In this document: piece by piece, positions 7,705-15,981 of the stretch
Layout: the number at the start of each line of letters is the position of its first letter
Position numbering within the stretch: position 1 is the first letter of the stretch
Assembly (NCBI GenBank): GCA_016873155.1
Contig: VGXX01000010.1
Coordinates: forward strand, 1-35,848
Reading direction: 5' to 3'
DNA: 35,848 nt
Origin: Planctomycetota bacterium
GTDB taxonomy: Bacteria > Planctomycetota > Brocadiia > Brocadiales > Brocadiaceae
Position numbers and translations under genes: made by a program
Notes under the pieces: model-generated
What the model was told of the DNA's origin: nothing
What the model saw: the letters and a program-made list of their open reading frames with translations, nothing else
The model's database searches: none

Positions 7705-8850
7705 ATGTCCAAATTGTTTTCTGTTGTAGGAATTGCTTCATTAATATTTCCATGCTGCTATGGATATGCAAAAGATATTTCTGTGGCTGGTGACAAATAT
7801 TTTGAAAACAGGCAGTGGGATGAGGCTGTTGATGAATACGAGAAATTGCTCTCTAAAAACAGGAATCAACCTGAGATTTATTTTAAACTGGGAAATGCCT
7901 ATTCTAAAAAAGGAGACCTGGAAAAGGCTGTAGAAGCCTTTAATAAGGCTACGCAACTCAAGCCTGATTATTCAGAAGCTTATCAAAGGTTGTCCGAAGT
8001 AAGTATGCAGATAGAAGTCCCTGAGGACGAGCTTAAAGTGCGTCTTAAGGAAGTTCAAAAGGATCCTAATAATTCTGATGCGCATCTCCTATTGGGTTTG
8101 ACTTATTATAAGCGTAATCTCCTTGATGAAGCAAAGAGAGAATACGAAACGGCTATTGGACTTGATCCCAAGAAGGCAGAGGCGTATTTCAACCTCGGTG
8201 TTTTATGTCAGGATACCAATACCCATGATAAGGCATCCGAGTGGTACAAAAAAGCCATTGAGATATCACCAGGCTATGATAAGGCGCATTTTAATCTGGG
8301 GATTGCTTACTATCAATCAGGGCATTTAGAACAGTCTATTTCTGAGTATAAACGGGTTATTGAGATAAATCCGGGGTACGCTGAAGCGTATGTGAATTTG
8401 GGAATTGCTTGTTTTGTAAAAGGCGCGTATAACGATGCCCTTGAAGCCTTAAAGAAGGCGTTATCGCAAGGCTCAAATGTTGCTAAAATTCATTATTATC
8501 TCGGTAATGTTTATCAGAAGATGGATAAAACGGACAAGGCAATAGTTGAGTACAGGCAAGCAATAGAAGCAAATTCAAAATTAGTCGCGCCACACTATAA
8601 TTTAGGTGTCATTTATCTGAAAAAGAAAATGGTTGATCAGGCTGTCAGTGAATTTACAAAGGTAATTACCCTTGACCACGATTATGCCGATGCCTATCTA
8701 AACCGTGGTAAAGCTTATGAATTGAAGGACGATAGGGTAAATGCACAGAACGATTACAATTCCTACCAGCATGCCAAGTCGGCCTTTGCAAGGATTTACA
8801 AAGAAGAGAACGTATCCTCCTATTACGAAGGTTCAAATCCTGACAAATAA
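7705..8850 (+). CDS. Exported TPR-repeat protein
   Basis: A 381-residue protein with a signal peptide (about 1-22, ending CYGYA) followed by about ten TPR units to residue 355, for example AYYQSGHLEQSISEYKRVIE. Its stretch DELKVRLKEVQKDPNN is placed like DEFQKRYKAIENDPEN in the upstream gene, which supports a shared ancestor. The two reading frames are separated by one base and no Shine-Dalgarno is visible, so translation is probably coupled. The protein should be periplasmic or in the anammoxosome lumen and act as a scaffold or assembly factor; no substrate can be named. Confidence 0.85.
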   Translation: MSKLFSVVGIASLIFPCCYGYAKDISVAGDKYFENRQWDEAVDEYEKLLSKNRNQPEIYFKLGNAYSKKGDLEKAVEAFNKATQLKPDYSEAYQRLSEVSMQIEVPEDELKVRLKEVQKDPNNSDAHLLLGLTYYKRNLLDEAKREYETAIGLDPKKAEAYFNLGVLCQDTNTHDKASEWYKKAIEISPGYDKAHFNLGIAYYQSGHLEQSISEYKRVIEINPGYAEAYVNLGIACFVKGAYNDALEALKKALSQGSNVAKIHYYLGNVYQKMDKTDKAIVEYRQAIEANSKLVAPHYNLGVIYLKKKMVDQAVSEFTKVITLDHDYADAYLNRGKAYELKDDRVNAQNDYNSYQHAKSAFARIYKEENVSSYYEGSNPDK

Positions 8851-8877
8851 GCGTTGAATATACAGATACGTTAAGTA

Positions 8878-10470
8878 TCAGCGCACTTCTTTGCCCTTAT
8901 CTTCCTGCTTACCAGCCTCTTTTGCAGTTTTTCCGGTTTCTTGTTTATCATCCTTCACACAGCGGAAACCGATACTTTTGTTTCGGTCCTCAGGGTTTCC
9001 AAATATCCTTACTGCGCAACGCATTTTATATGCATAGGGGGCAAATAATGACCCTCCTTTGATTACCCGTGAGCCGGTGCTGTTTTCCGGTCCTTTGGGA
9101 TTCATGCTGGGGCTGGTTTGGAAATACTCAGGGTGATACCAATCATTGCACCATTCTGAGACACTGCCGATCATATCCAGGCACCCATATGGGCTCTTCC
9201 CAAACTCAAAGCTTCCTACAGACAAGGGCGCGTCAGGCCCGACGTTGCAACGTTTTGCGTCCCATACATTACCCCAGGGGAATCTGCGTCCGTCTGTCCC
9301 TCTGCACGCCTTTTCCCACTCGGCCTCAGTTGGTAACCGTTTGCCCGCCCATCCGGCATATGCATACGCATCGTACCAGTCTATACGGCTCACAGGATAG
9401 TCGGGAAAATCGAAATATGGATAGTCCCAGCCAGTGTGCGGCGTTCCAGGCGTATGGTCTTTGCCTTTTGGTTCTCCCGGAAAACACTTGCTGTGGTCGC
9501 CGGTAGTTCTAATGTACTGCAGGAATTCCCAATATTGGGCATTTGTGACTTCATATTTATCAATGTAGTATGCGTCTAAATATACCTCATGTTGCGGCAT
9601 TTCTTCGGGAATAAATTCGTCTGCTACGGTGCCCATAATGAATTTTCCGGCGGGTACCGGTACCATTTCGCCCCATTTTCCACGATTTTCAAGCAGGGCT
9701 TTCTTCATTTTTTCATCTCGTTCCATCATTGACAATTCCTTGCGCTGGTTCTTCTCTGAAGTATCCAGGCCCTTTTCCAGTTTGCTAATGGCAACTTTAA
9801 CGTCCGCTATAGCCTTTTTATAGTTTTCATCTGACTTTACTTCGGGCGGTTGCGCCTCCAGTAATGTTTTGCATTTATCAAGGTGTGCAAGGGCTTCCTT
9901 TGCTTTTCCAAGCTTCCAATATACCCCGCCCATCATGAAGTGAAGGGGCGGCAGTTCCGGATTTAGCGCTTCTGCTTTTTTGTACTCTTCCAGGGCTCCT
10001 TCGAAATCATTCAGTTCTTCGCGGAGACGGTTCCCTTCCATAAGGTGATACATGGCCGCTTTCGTTTTTTCTTCTAATGGAGCGTCTGGAGAAAGGTTAA
10101 TTTCTATTTTTTTATCAGGTATAGAAGTCTTTTTGTCGGTTGAAGATTTGGGAATAAGTTGGGTCCCGTCTTTTTTGCAAAAATTTTCGCCAGGACTTGC
10201 CTTTTCCTTGCAGGTTGGACATATGAGGTACTCTTCATTGTATTCCACAAGTTGTTTGCCGTCGATACTGCAGAAGCCGATATCTCCAGGATAGATTTTG
10301 TTACATTCTGGACACAGTTTATTCTGGGGAATATTTTTTTGTGTATTTGATACAGTTTCTTTTTTTTGAGATGCTTTTTGCTCCTCTTTTTTTATCTCTT
10401 TTGACATGAGGGTACTGTATGGGAGTATTATGGACATGACAAGTGGAACAATGACATATACAATTCTCAC
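8878..10470 (-). CDS. Zinc-ribbon/TPR/SUMF1-domain exported protein
   Basis: A 530-residue protein. Residues 1-23 form a signal peptide or anchor. Two short zinc ribbons follow (Cys53-Cys56-Cys67 and Cys84-Cys87-Cys98), each ending in an FCxxDG turn where a fourth Cys would be. A TPR-like helical region covers about 135-235, and a full SUMF1/FGE-sulfatase fold about 268-506 (AGKFIMG, VSRIDWYDAYAYAGWAGKRL, EAEWEKA, GFRCV). The paired active-site cysteines of true formylglycine-generating enzymes are absent from the GGS...R region (470-490), so sulfatase activation is unlikely; this looks like the large non-FGE branch of the family. The start is GTG 10470, fixed by AAAGGAGG 9 nt upstream. It lies downstream of the small gene at 11140 on the same strand. 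Confidence 0.82.
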   Translation of the reverse strand: MRIVYVIVPLVMSIILPYSTLMSKEIKKEEQKASQKKETVSNTQKNIPQNKLCPECNKIYPGDIGFCSIDGKQLVEYNEEYLICPTCKEKASPGENFCKKDGTQLIPKSSTDKKTSIPDKKIEINLSPDAPLEEKTKAAMYHLMEGNRLREELNDFEGALEEYKKAEALNPELPPLHFMMGGVYWKLGKAKEALAHLDKCKTLLEAQPPEVKSDENYKKAIADVKVAISKLEKGLDTSEKNQRKELSMMERDEKMKKALLENRGKWGEMVPVPAGKFIMGTVADEFIPEEMPQHEVYLDAYYIDKYEVTNAQYWEFLQYIRTTGDHSKCFPGEPKGKDHTPGTPHTGWDYPYFDFPDYPVSRIDWYDAYAYAGWAGKRLPTEAEWEKACRGTDGRRFPWGNVWDAKRCNVGPDAPLSVGSFEFGKSPYGCLDMIGSVSEWCNDWYHPEYFQTSPSMNPKGPENSTGSRVIKGGSLFAPYAYKMRCAVRIFGNPEDRNKSIGFRCVKDDKQETGKTAKEAGKQEDKGKEVR

Positions 10471-10519
10471 AAGAAAAAACCTCCTTTTAAACTAAACAAA
10501 CAATATGAATTTTTTGCCT

Positions 10520-10550
10520 AAAAAAAAGAGATACGTTGAGTATCTCTTTT
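10520..10550 (-). terminator. Intrinsic terminator of the 10577-11140 gene
   Basis: On the minus strand a 10-bp stem (10525-10534 with 10540-10549, loop 10535-10539) is followed by a T-run (A-run at 10521-10528 on plus). It stops or attenuates transcription between the small exported protein and the SUMF1-domain gene. Confidence 0.75.
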
Positions 10551-10576
10551 CACGCGCTAAGTTAAGTAGAATAAAT

Positions 10577-11140
10577 TTATGGCTTTTTTTCAGCCATTTC
10601 TATATTTTTTTCCTCTTTTTCGGGAATCCAGTTCGACCATCGTCCCCATTCAACGTATTTTTTACCATCGGAAAGCCAATATTGAGTCCCATCCCTTTCC
10701 CGTTTACAGGAGAGATTTTCCACTGTACGAACTTGAGTCTGTTTTATGACTTTGAAGAAGTAGCAGTCAACCTGATGGAAGTTGATTTCGGAATTGTTTG
10801 ATACCTCTTTCATTTCCAAGTCTTCGAACGTCAGTTTTTTTTCGTTAAATTTCTTTTCATCCACGGGGATTTCGTACGTGATAACTTCGGTAACCTTAAT
10901 GGTAAGCGGGTTAGGTTTTTCGTCGACCCAGGGTATTGGTACAATCCCTTCGTAAGGGGCAAAAGATGAGTGAAAACTTGGCGCATCAGCGCCGGGTTGT
11001 TTGGTCGTATCTATAATACCACCTCCCGCATGTTGCGCTTGAACAGATTTTTCCTGCATAAGAAATGCGCTAAAGAAAACGGATATACCGAACACAAGTG
11101 CAGCGCCTGAAATGTGAAATGTGATGGGGCGGCGTTTCAT
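10577..11140 (-). CDS. Exported or membrane-anchored protein of unknown function
   Basis: A 187-residue protein with an N-terminal hydrophobic segment (about 8-28) and a likely cleavage after VQAQ near 36. The rest is hydrophilic with beta-like alternation and contains two Cys (about 126 and 144) that could form a disulfide. I recognise no family. The start at 11140 has AAGGAAGG upstream. The gene is divergent from the 11-heme cytochrome across a 287-nt gap and shares its strand with the SUMF1-domain gene, with a terminator between them. The name stays hypothetical. Confidence 0.65.
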   Translation of the reverse strand: MKRRPITFHISGAALVFGISVFFSAFLMQEKSVQAQHAGGGIIDTTKQPGADAPSFHSSFAPYEGIVPIPWVDEKPNPLTIKVTEVITYEIPVDEKKFNEKKLTFEDLEMKEVSNNSEINFHQVDCYFFKVIKQTQVRTVENLSCKRERDGTQYWLSDGKKYVEWGRWSNWIPEKEEKNIEMAEKKP

Positions 11141-11261
11141 CTTAATTCCTTCCTTTAATTTGGTGTTGTTTGAAGTATGCCGGTTAAGTTATGTGAAAAT
11201 TTTACATGAAAGTGGTATGTTTGTCAATTATAGAAGTATCTCATAGTTATTAAAAAATGAC

Positions 11262-11290
11262 TTGAACATAAAATAACTTTGTGGTAGAAT
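11262..11290 (+). promoter_or_regulatory. Sigma70-type promoter for the 11-heme cytochrome
   Basis: TTGAAC (11262-11267) and TAGAAT (11285-11290) are separated by 17 nt, with GTGG just before the -10 box. A start near 11297 leaves a leader of about 130 nt. It lies in the divergent gap 11141-11427. Confidence 0.6.
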
Positions 11291-11427
11291 CCTCGAACTT
11301 TGAGTTATTTTATTATTACTCATGTATATGAGATAAATTATTAAATATTAGAGATTATATTGCTTTAATTATAGATAGCTAAAAAGCAAAGGCCCTCATT
11401 ACAAAAAAGGAAGATTAGGAGGTATTT

Positions 11428-12645
11428 ATGGAGCGGTTGAAGCAGGTGTTGGAATTTATTCAGAGAAGAAAAAAGCTGGTTGGCTTCTTCACCATAATCG
11501 TATTGGTAGTTTTTTTTGTTACCATAAACAAGGTGTACCATTACTCAGAGAAGAGCGAGTTCTGCGCCAGTTGCCATGAAATGAAAATCCATTACGATTC
11601 ATTCAAGGCATCGAAGCACCACAATGAACACGTGGAAAACTGTCATGCCTGTCATGTTGGGCCTGGACTCAAGGGATATGCCCATGCGAAACTCAGCGAT
11701 GGAACGCATGATTCTTTAATGCATTCATTTCAGGCGTATACGGACGGAGAATTCATCGAGATTGCCGAAGACAGTCTTAAAATCTTGAATGGGAACTGTG
11801 TTCGCTGCCATACAGAAGGATTTACAAAGGATAAATCTCACATTGAATTTGTTTCAAAAAGCAATAAGCACGGTACCCACGGTGAAACGCCTGAAAAATT
11901 GGAATGTACGGATTGTCACCTTGGCGTAGTCCATCCCCACATGCCTGGTGATTTATTCAAGGCATACGCTGCAAGAAAGATTAAACCTTACGGTACGTAT
12001 GAAGAGACGGACTGTCTTGCATGTCATAAAATGGCGACACCCGATGTTGTGAAGGAATGGACAAAAGGTGTTCACGCTGTAAAGGGTGTGACATGCATAA
12101 GCTGTCACGGAAATGACCACCGTTTTATAGCAAAGAAACGAGGCCATGTTTCCGCAAGCACCTGCGGCGAGTGCCATCAGAATCAATATGTTGACTTCAG
12201 AGAAAGCGCACATCTACAAGGGCATCCTGTAGCTGCCACAAGTAGTTTTCATGTGATTAGCACACGATTGTTGAATATAAAAGATTGTAAAGAATGTCAC
12301 AAATTGGGATTGAGCTATGAGTTCGATAGGGTCGGAGGAAGTTGTAATGCCTGCCATCCAAGCCACAAGTTTTCGGTGGCGGAGGCAAAGGCATATGATG
12401 CCTGCGAAAAATGCCATGTTGGAGGGCCGGAACATGCTCAGTTAGACACGAGCGGAAACTCGATATTCGGGAAGGTGCAAAGGTTGCGCAGCCAGGGTCT
12501 GATTACCAAAGACTTGATTACCTGTCAGTCATGTCATGGTCCAAATAAATCACATAATTTTAGTAAGACATTTTTGCCAGAGAATATTGAAGTATTACTC
12601 TTTGGAGCCAAAGGACTGGTAAAGCTTCCCTCAACGCACAAGTAA
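11428..12645 (+). CDS. Membrane-anchored 11-heme cytochrome c (NrfH/NapC-like head plus HAO-like core)
   Basis: A 405-residue protein anchored by one N-terminal helix (about 17-34), as in NapC/NrfH quinol dehydrogenases. Eleven CxxCH motifs start at residues 46, 72, 124, 160, 196, 223, 246, 287, 306, 326 and 366. The first four form the NrfH-like head (CASCHEMK directly after the helix). The last seven reproduce the spacing of HAO haems 1-7: CHGNDH after the second, then CNACHPSHKFSVAEA...CEKCH like CDGCHTRHVFSPAEA...CRYCH in HOX. The eighth HAO haem and the tyrosine-bearing C-terminal domain are missing, so hydroxylamine oxidation is unlikely. The best guess is electron exchange between the quinone pool and soluble haem proteins. 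The start is fixed by TAGGAGG, 6 nt upstream. A terminator at 12689 makes it monocistronic. Confidence 0.85.
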   Translation: MERLKQVLEFIQRRKKLVGFFTIIVLVVFFVTINKVYHYSEKSEFCASCHEMKIHYDSFKASKHHNEHVENCHACHVGPGLKGYAHAKLSDGTHDSLMHSFQAYTDGEFIEIAEDSLKILNGNCVRCHTEGFTKDKSHIEFVSKSNKHGTHGETPEKLECTDCHLGVVHPHMPGDLFKAYAARKIKPYGTYEETDCLACHKMATPDVVKEWTKGVHAVKGVTCISCHGNDHRFIAKKRGHVSASTCGECHQNQYVDFRESAHLQGHPVAATSSFHVISTRLLNIKDCKECHKLGLSYEFDRVGGSCNACHPSHKFSVAEAKAYDACEKCHVGGPEHAQLDTSGNSIFGKVQRLRSQGLITKDLITCQSCHGPNKSHNFSKTFLPENIEVLLFGAKGLVKLPSTHK

Positions 12646-12688
12646 CACTAATTGACTTGAAATAATTTCAAGATTTATTTAACATAAT

Positions 12689-12719
12689 CCCACCGTCTAA
12701 AAACGGTGGGATTTTTTTT
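12689..12719 (+). terminator. Intrinsic terminator after the 11-heme cytochrome
   Basis: An 8-bp GC-rich perfect stem pairs 12689-12696 with 12703-12710 around a 6-nt loop and is followed by A and eight T. Confidence 0.92.
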
Positions 12720-12776
12720 GCCTACGTATATGTACAGGAATTTCAAATACTGAGATTATTCAGTCGCCTTGCTCCT

Positions 12777-12804
12777 TCAGAATGGCGGTTGGACAACATT
12801 CTGA
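12777..12804 (+). other. Hairpin upstream of aconitase
   Basis: An 8-bp perfect inverted repeat (12777-12784 with 12797-12804) with a 12-nt spacer ends 39 nt before the aconitase start. It could be an operator or a leader stem; it has no T-run and is not a terminator. Confidence 0.3.
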
Positions 12805-12843
12805 GCAAAGTGAAAAATCTGGTATGCGAACGAAAGGACTAAA

Positions 12844-14793
12844 ATGGGGAAAAATATCGTACAAAAAATTTTCAGCTCGCATCTCGTCTCTGGCAAACTA
12901 AAGGTTGGTGAGGAGATCGCCATTTCTGTCGATCAAACTCTCACGCAAGATGCTACCGGAACTATGGCTTATTTACAGTTTGAGGCCATGGGTATACCGA
13001 AAGTTAAAACAAAACTTTCGGTCAGTTACGTTGACCACAATACACTCCAAACAGGCTTTGAGAACTTTGACGACCATTTATTTCTTCAGAGCACTGCGAA
13101 AAAATACGGTATTTATTTTTCCAAACCGGGGAATGGTATCTGTCATCAGGTGCATCTGGAGCGGTTCGGTGTTCCGGGGGAAACCTTGCTGGGCTCAGAC
13201 AGCCACACGCCGACGTGCGGCGGGCTGGGAATGATAGCCATTGGCGTAGGCGGTCTTGACGTAGCAATTGCTATGGCCGGCGGGCCGTTTTATATAACAA
13301 TGCCAAAGGTCGTATTGGTAAAACTGTCCGGCGCATTACGACCGTGGGTAACTGCGAAAGACGTGATATTAGAGTTATTGAGAAGGTTAACGGTAAAGGG
13401 CGGCGTCGGGAAAATATTTGAATACGGAGGCGAAGGGGTACAGACACTTACGGTAACAGAACGAGCCACAATCACCAATATGGGCGCAGAACTTGGAGCG
13501 CTTACCTCGATCTTCCCCAGTGATGCACAAACAAAAAAGTATCTCAAAATGCAAGGTAGAGAAGGCGTCTGGAAGCCGCTAAAAGCCGATCCGAGCGCTA
13601 AGTATGATGAAGTTGTAGAAATTGATCTTTCGGCTTTAGAACCACTGATTGCGAGACCCCACAGTCCGGACAATGTTTGCAAAGTCAGTGAAATTAAAGG
13701 TACGAAAGTTAATCAGGTCTGTATCGGAAGTTGTACGAATTCCTCGTTTCATGACCTTATGGTGGCTGCGTCAATGTTGAAGGGACGGAAAGTACATCCT
13801 GACGTAAGCCTCACCATATCTCCGGGTTCAAGACAGGTGTTGGAAATGATAAGTAAAAATGGCGCTTTAGCAGATATGATTGCTGCGGGTGCACGCATTA
13901 TCGAAGTAGCCTGCGGCCCTTGCATTGGAATGGGACAAGCCCCGCCTTCCGGAGGTGTTTCCGTGAGGTCATTTAACAGAAACTTTGAAGGTCGAAGCGG
14001 AACGGCAAATGCTCAGGTGTATCTGTCAAGTCCTGAAACGGCTATAGCAACGGCGATCAACGGCGTTATTAGCGATCCTAGGGATTTTGGTGATCCGATA
14101 GTTATCAAATATCCAAAAAGCTTCATTATCGATGACAGCTTGATCATTCCTCCTTTGGAAAAACCAGAGGAGGTATCAATTATCAGAGGCCCAAATATAA
14201 AACCCCTGCCAAAGAAAGAAACCATGCCTGATACGTTAAAAGGGGACGTCCTTTTAAAGGTGGGAGACAATATCACCACCGACCATATCATGCCGGCAGG
14301 GGCAAAGGTGTTGCCACTGCGGTCGAATATTCCTGCCATCTCTGAATTTGTATTTGAAAAAGTGGACAAGGAGTTTGTTAAACGCGCCAAGGAAAAGGGG
14401 GGTGGCTTCTTGATAGGTGGAGTGAATTATGGTCAGGGATCAAGCAGGGAACATGCGGCGCTGGCGCCCATGTATTTAGGGGTAAAGGCAGTTATTGTCA
14501 AATCCTTTGCCCGCATCCACCGCGCAAATCTTGTGAACTTTGGCATCTTGCCATTAACCTTTGAAAATGAAAATGACTATAATCTATTCGATCTGGGAGA
14601 TACCATTGAGATGCCTGATATGAAAAATAGATTAAAATCCAAAGCCAGTATTACATTAAAGAATGTAACAAAAAATAAGGAAGTGAAAGTAACACACACA
14701 TTAACCCCTCGTGAAATTGATATCCTTTGTGTTGGTGGTTTATTGAATTACCAGGCTCAGATTTGTAATGTTTCCAAGAAAGAAGATGCCTAA
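12844..14793 (+). CDS. Aconitate hydratase
   Basis: Interconverts citrate and isocitrate using a [4Fe-4S] cluster. The 649-residue length fits the compact bacterial/mitochondrial-like type rather than the roughly 900-residue AcnA/AcnB. Cluster cysteines are visible at 297 (GSCTNSS), 357 and 360 (CGPCIGMG). The substrate loop SDSHTPTCGG is near 120 and the swivel domain motif GQGSSREHAALAP near 545. AAAGGACT lies just upstream of ATG 12844. It is flanked by terminators at 12689 and 14838, so it is transcribed alone. In anammox bacteria it would feed central carbon metabolism (2-oxoglutarate for glutamate). Homoaconitase or isopropylmalate isomerase are related, but full-length fusion of both halves favours aconitase. 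Confidence 0.93.
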   Translation: MGKNIVQKIFSSHLVSGKLKVGEEIAISVDQTLTQDATGTMAYLQFEAMGIPKVKTKLSVSYVDHNTLQTGFENFDDHLFLQSTAKKYGIYFSKPGNGICHQVHLERFGVPGETLLGSDSHTPTCGGLGMIAIGVGGLDVAIAMAGGPFYITMPKVVLVKLSGALRPWVTAKDVILELLRRLTVKGGVGKIFEYGGEGVQTLTVTERATITNMGAELGALTSIFPSDAQTKKYLKMQGREGVWKPLKADPSAKYDEVVEIDLSALEPLIARPHSPDNVCKVSEIKGTKVNQVCIGSCTNSSFHDLMVAASMLKGRKVHPDVSLTISPGSRQVLEMISKNGALADMIAAGARIIEVACGPCIGMGQAPPSGGVSVRSFNRNFEGRSGTANAQVYLSSPETAIATAINGVISDPRDFGDPIVIKYPKSFIIDDSLIIPPLEKPEEVSIIRGPNIKPLPKKETMPDTLKGDVLLKVGDNITTDHIMPAGAKVLPLRSNIPAISEFVFEKVDKEFVKRAKEKGGGFLIGGVNYGQGSSREHAALAPMYLGVKAVIVKSFARIHRANLVNFGILPLTFENENDYNLFDLGDTIEMPDMKNRLKSKASITLKNVTKNKEVKVTHTLTPREIDILCVGGLLNYQAQICNVSKKEDA

Positions 14794-14837
14794 CTTTTTG
14801 TGCTGCTTATAATTTGATGATTTTATCGGGTTTTAGG

Positions 14838-14883
14838 AAGTCAACTACTATCGGTCGAAGCCTATAGTAGTTGACTTTTTTCT
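14838..14883 (+). terminator. Intrinsic terminator after aconitase
   Basis: A 14-bp perfect stem pairs 14838-14851 with 14864-14877 around a 12-nt loop and ends in a T-run. The remaining gap to 15193 holds only the small repeats listed next; I see no gene in it. Confidence 0.92.
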
Positions 14884-15044
14884 GTTTAGTTTCTCACAAC
14901 CTTCGTGTTTTCAGCATTCTGCGGTAAACAAAACAATTTTCCTCAAAAGCAGATATTCTTTAGACAATAAGACTGAAATCTCATATTTTAAGTATGCATA
15001 TAGTGGCGTTTAACTCCGAGCTTTGCAACGCTTTAATTATATTA

Positions 15045-15064
15045 TACAAGCATGTACAAGCATG
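15045..15064. repeat. Tandem 10-bp repeat, two copies
   Basis: TACAAGCATG occurs twice head-to-tail in an AT-rich gap. Two copies spaced one helical turn apart could bind a regulator; chance is also plausible. Confidence 0.45.
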
Positions 15065-15087
15065 ACAAAAGATTACCCCGTTAGCAT

Positions 15088-15115
15088 CGTGGTTCGGCAG
15101 GCTCACCACGAACGG
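15088..15115. repeat. Interspersed palindromic element (GTTCGGCAGGCTCACCACGAAC type)
   Basis: The element contains nested arms GTGG/CCAC and GTTCG/CGAAC. Very similar sequences recur between genes in many unrelated bacterial genomes, from my memory of such intergenic repeats. Only one copy is in the window, so mobility cannot be judged here. Confidence 0.5.
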
Positions 15116-15193
15116 AATTGAACAAACTTGGAATATAGGATATTGAAAGGTGTTCGTCTGGTTTCTCCTTTTTGTTAAGGGAAAAGATTCGAT

Positions 15194-15814
15194 ATGAAAA
15201 AAATATTATGGGTAGTTCTTCTATTAAACGCGCTGTTTCTATCTCAGAAAACCAGCCGTGCGGATTCTCCGATTACGGCTACCACGTTTTACGAGGCGTA
15301 TATGGATGTAAAAATGGTGGAAAGGGCGCATCTGGAAGGTGTGATGGGATTAGAGATTGCAGAGTTTCTGACGTCTCCTGAAAACCCCATAGATGTTAAA
15401 GCAGCAGTGATTAATGCCCTTTCATGGAAATTTGACGGGAAAAATAATGCGGAATTGTATGCGTATTACCTGGCGTTATTGTATCACGTGTCAATTACGG
15501 AACTGGATACGGAATTCCTCAGCGCAGATGAGGTATTTTGCATGGGTTATTTAACGGCAATGGACGATTACTTCCATCCGGAGAAGGCCTTGCCTCTACT
15601 TGAAGAAGCGCATAAGTTGATGAAGGACAGTTTTACAGTTTCAATTATTATGGCTCTTACAATTGGGCAAAAGGTCATGGACTATGATTGGTGTGAGGTG
15701 TGGAGGCTAACAGAAGAGGTCTTAAAAAGTAAAGAGCTTAAACAGGATTTACGCCCTGAGGCGATAAAAATGATTATAGGCTATATGATTTTGTACAAAG
15801 AATATTGTGAATGA
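15194..15814 (+). CDS. Small exported protein of unknown function
   Basis: A 206-residue protein with a clear signal peptide (1-23, ending SRA before DSP). The mature part is predicted mostly helical, with acidic and hydrophobic repeats that hint at a TPR-like or HEAT-like bundle, but no motif is firm. AAGGGAAAAG lies upstream of ATG 15194. It stands alone between the aconitase terminator and a palindromic repeat. I do not recognise a family. Confidence 0.65.
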   Translation: MKKILWVVLLLNALFLSQKTSRADSPITATTFYEAYMDVKMVERAHLEGVMGLEIAEFLTSPENPIDVKAAVINALSWKFDGKNNAELYAYYLALLYHVSITELDTEFLSADEVFCMGYLTAMDDYFHPEKALPLLEEAHKLMKDSFTVSIIMALTIGQKVMDYDWCEVWRLTEEVLKSKELKQDLRPEAIKMIIGYMILYKEYCE

Positions 15815-15844
15815 TTTATAGCGCTGTAATGCCGCAACCAAAAA

Positions 15845-15890
15845 GACCCCTCTCTTTGCCCCTCCCTTCGCAAGGGGGGACATAGGGGGT
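15845..15890. repeat. Interspersed C/G-rich palindromic repeat
   Basis: Nested inverted repeat: ACCCC (15846-15850) pairs with GGGGT (15886-15890), and an inner stem pairs 15861-15868 with 15872-15879 around CGC. It is followed by seven A. Elements of this CCCTCCCTTCGCAAGGGGG kind are common intergenic repeats in many genomes, from memory. It may act as a terminator in the minus direction. Confidence 0.55.
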
Positions 15891-15981
15891 AAAAAAATTC
15901 TACTAAAAAGGAAGTTTTTACAAAAGTAATACGATAGATATATCAAGGCACACAAGAAGTACATTGAAAAGGGAGTTGCAG

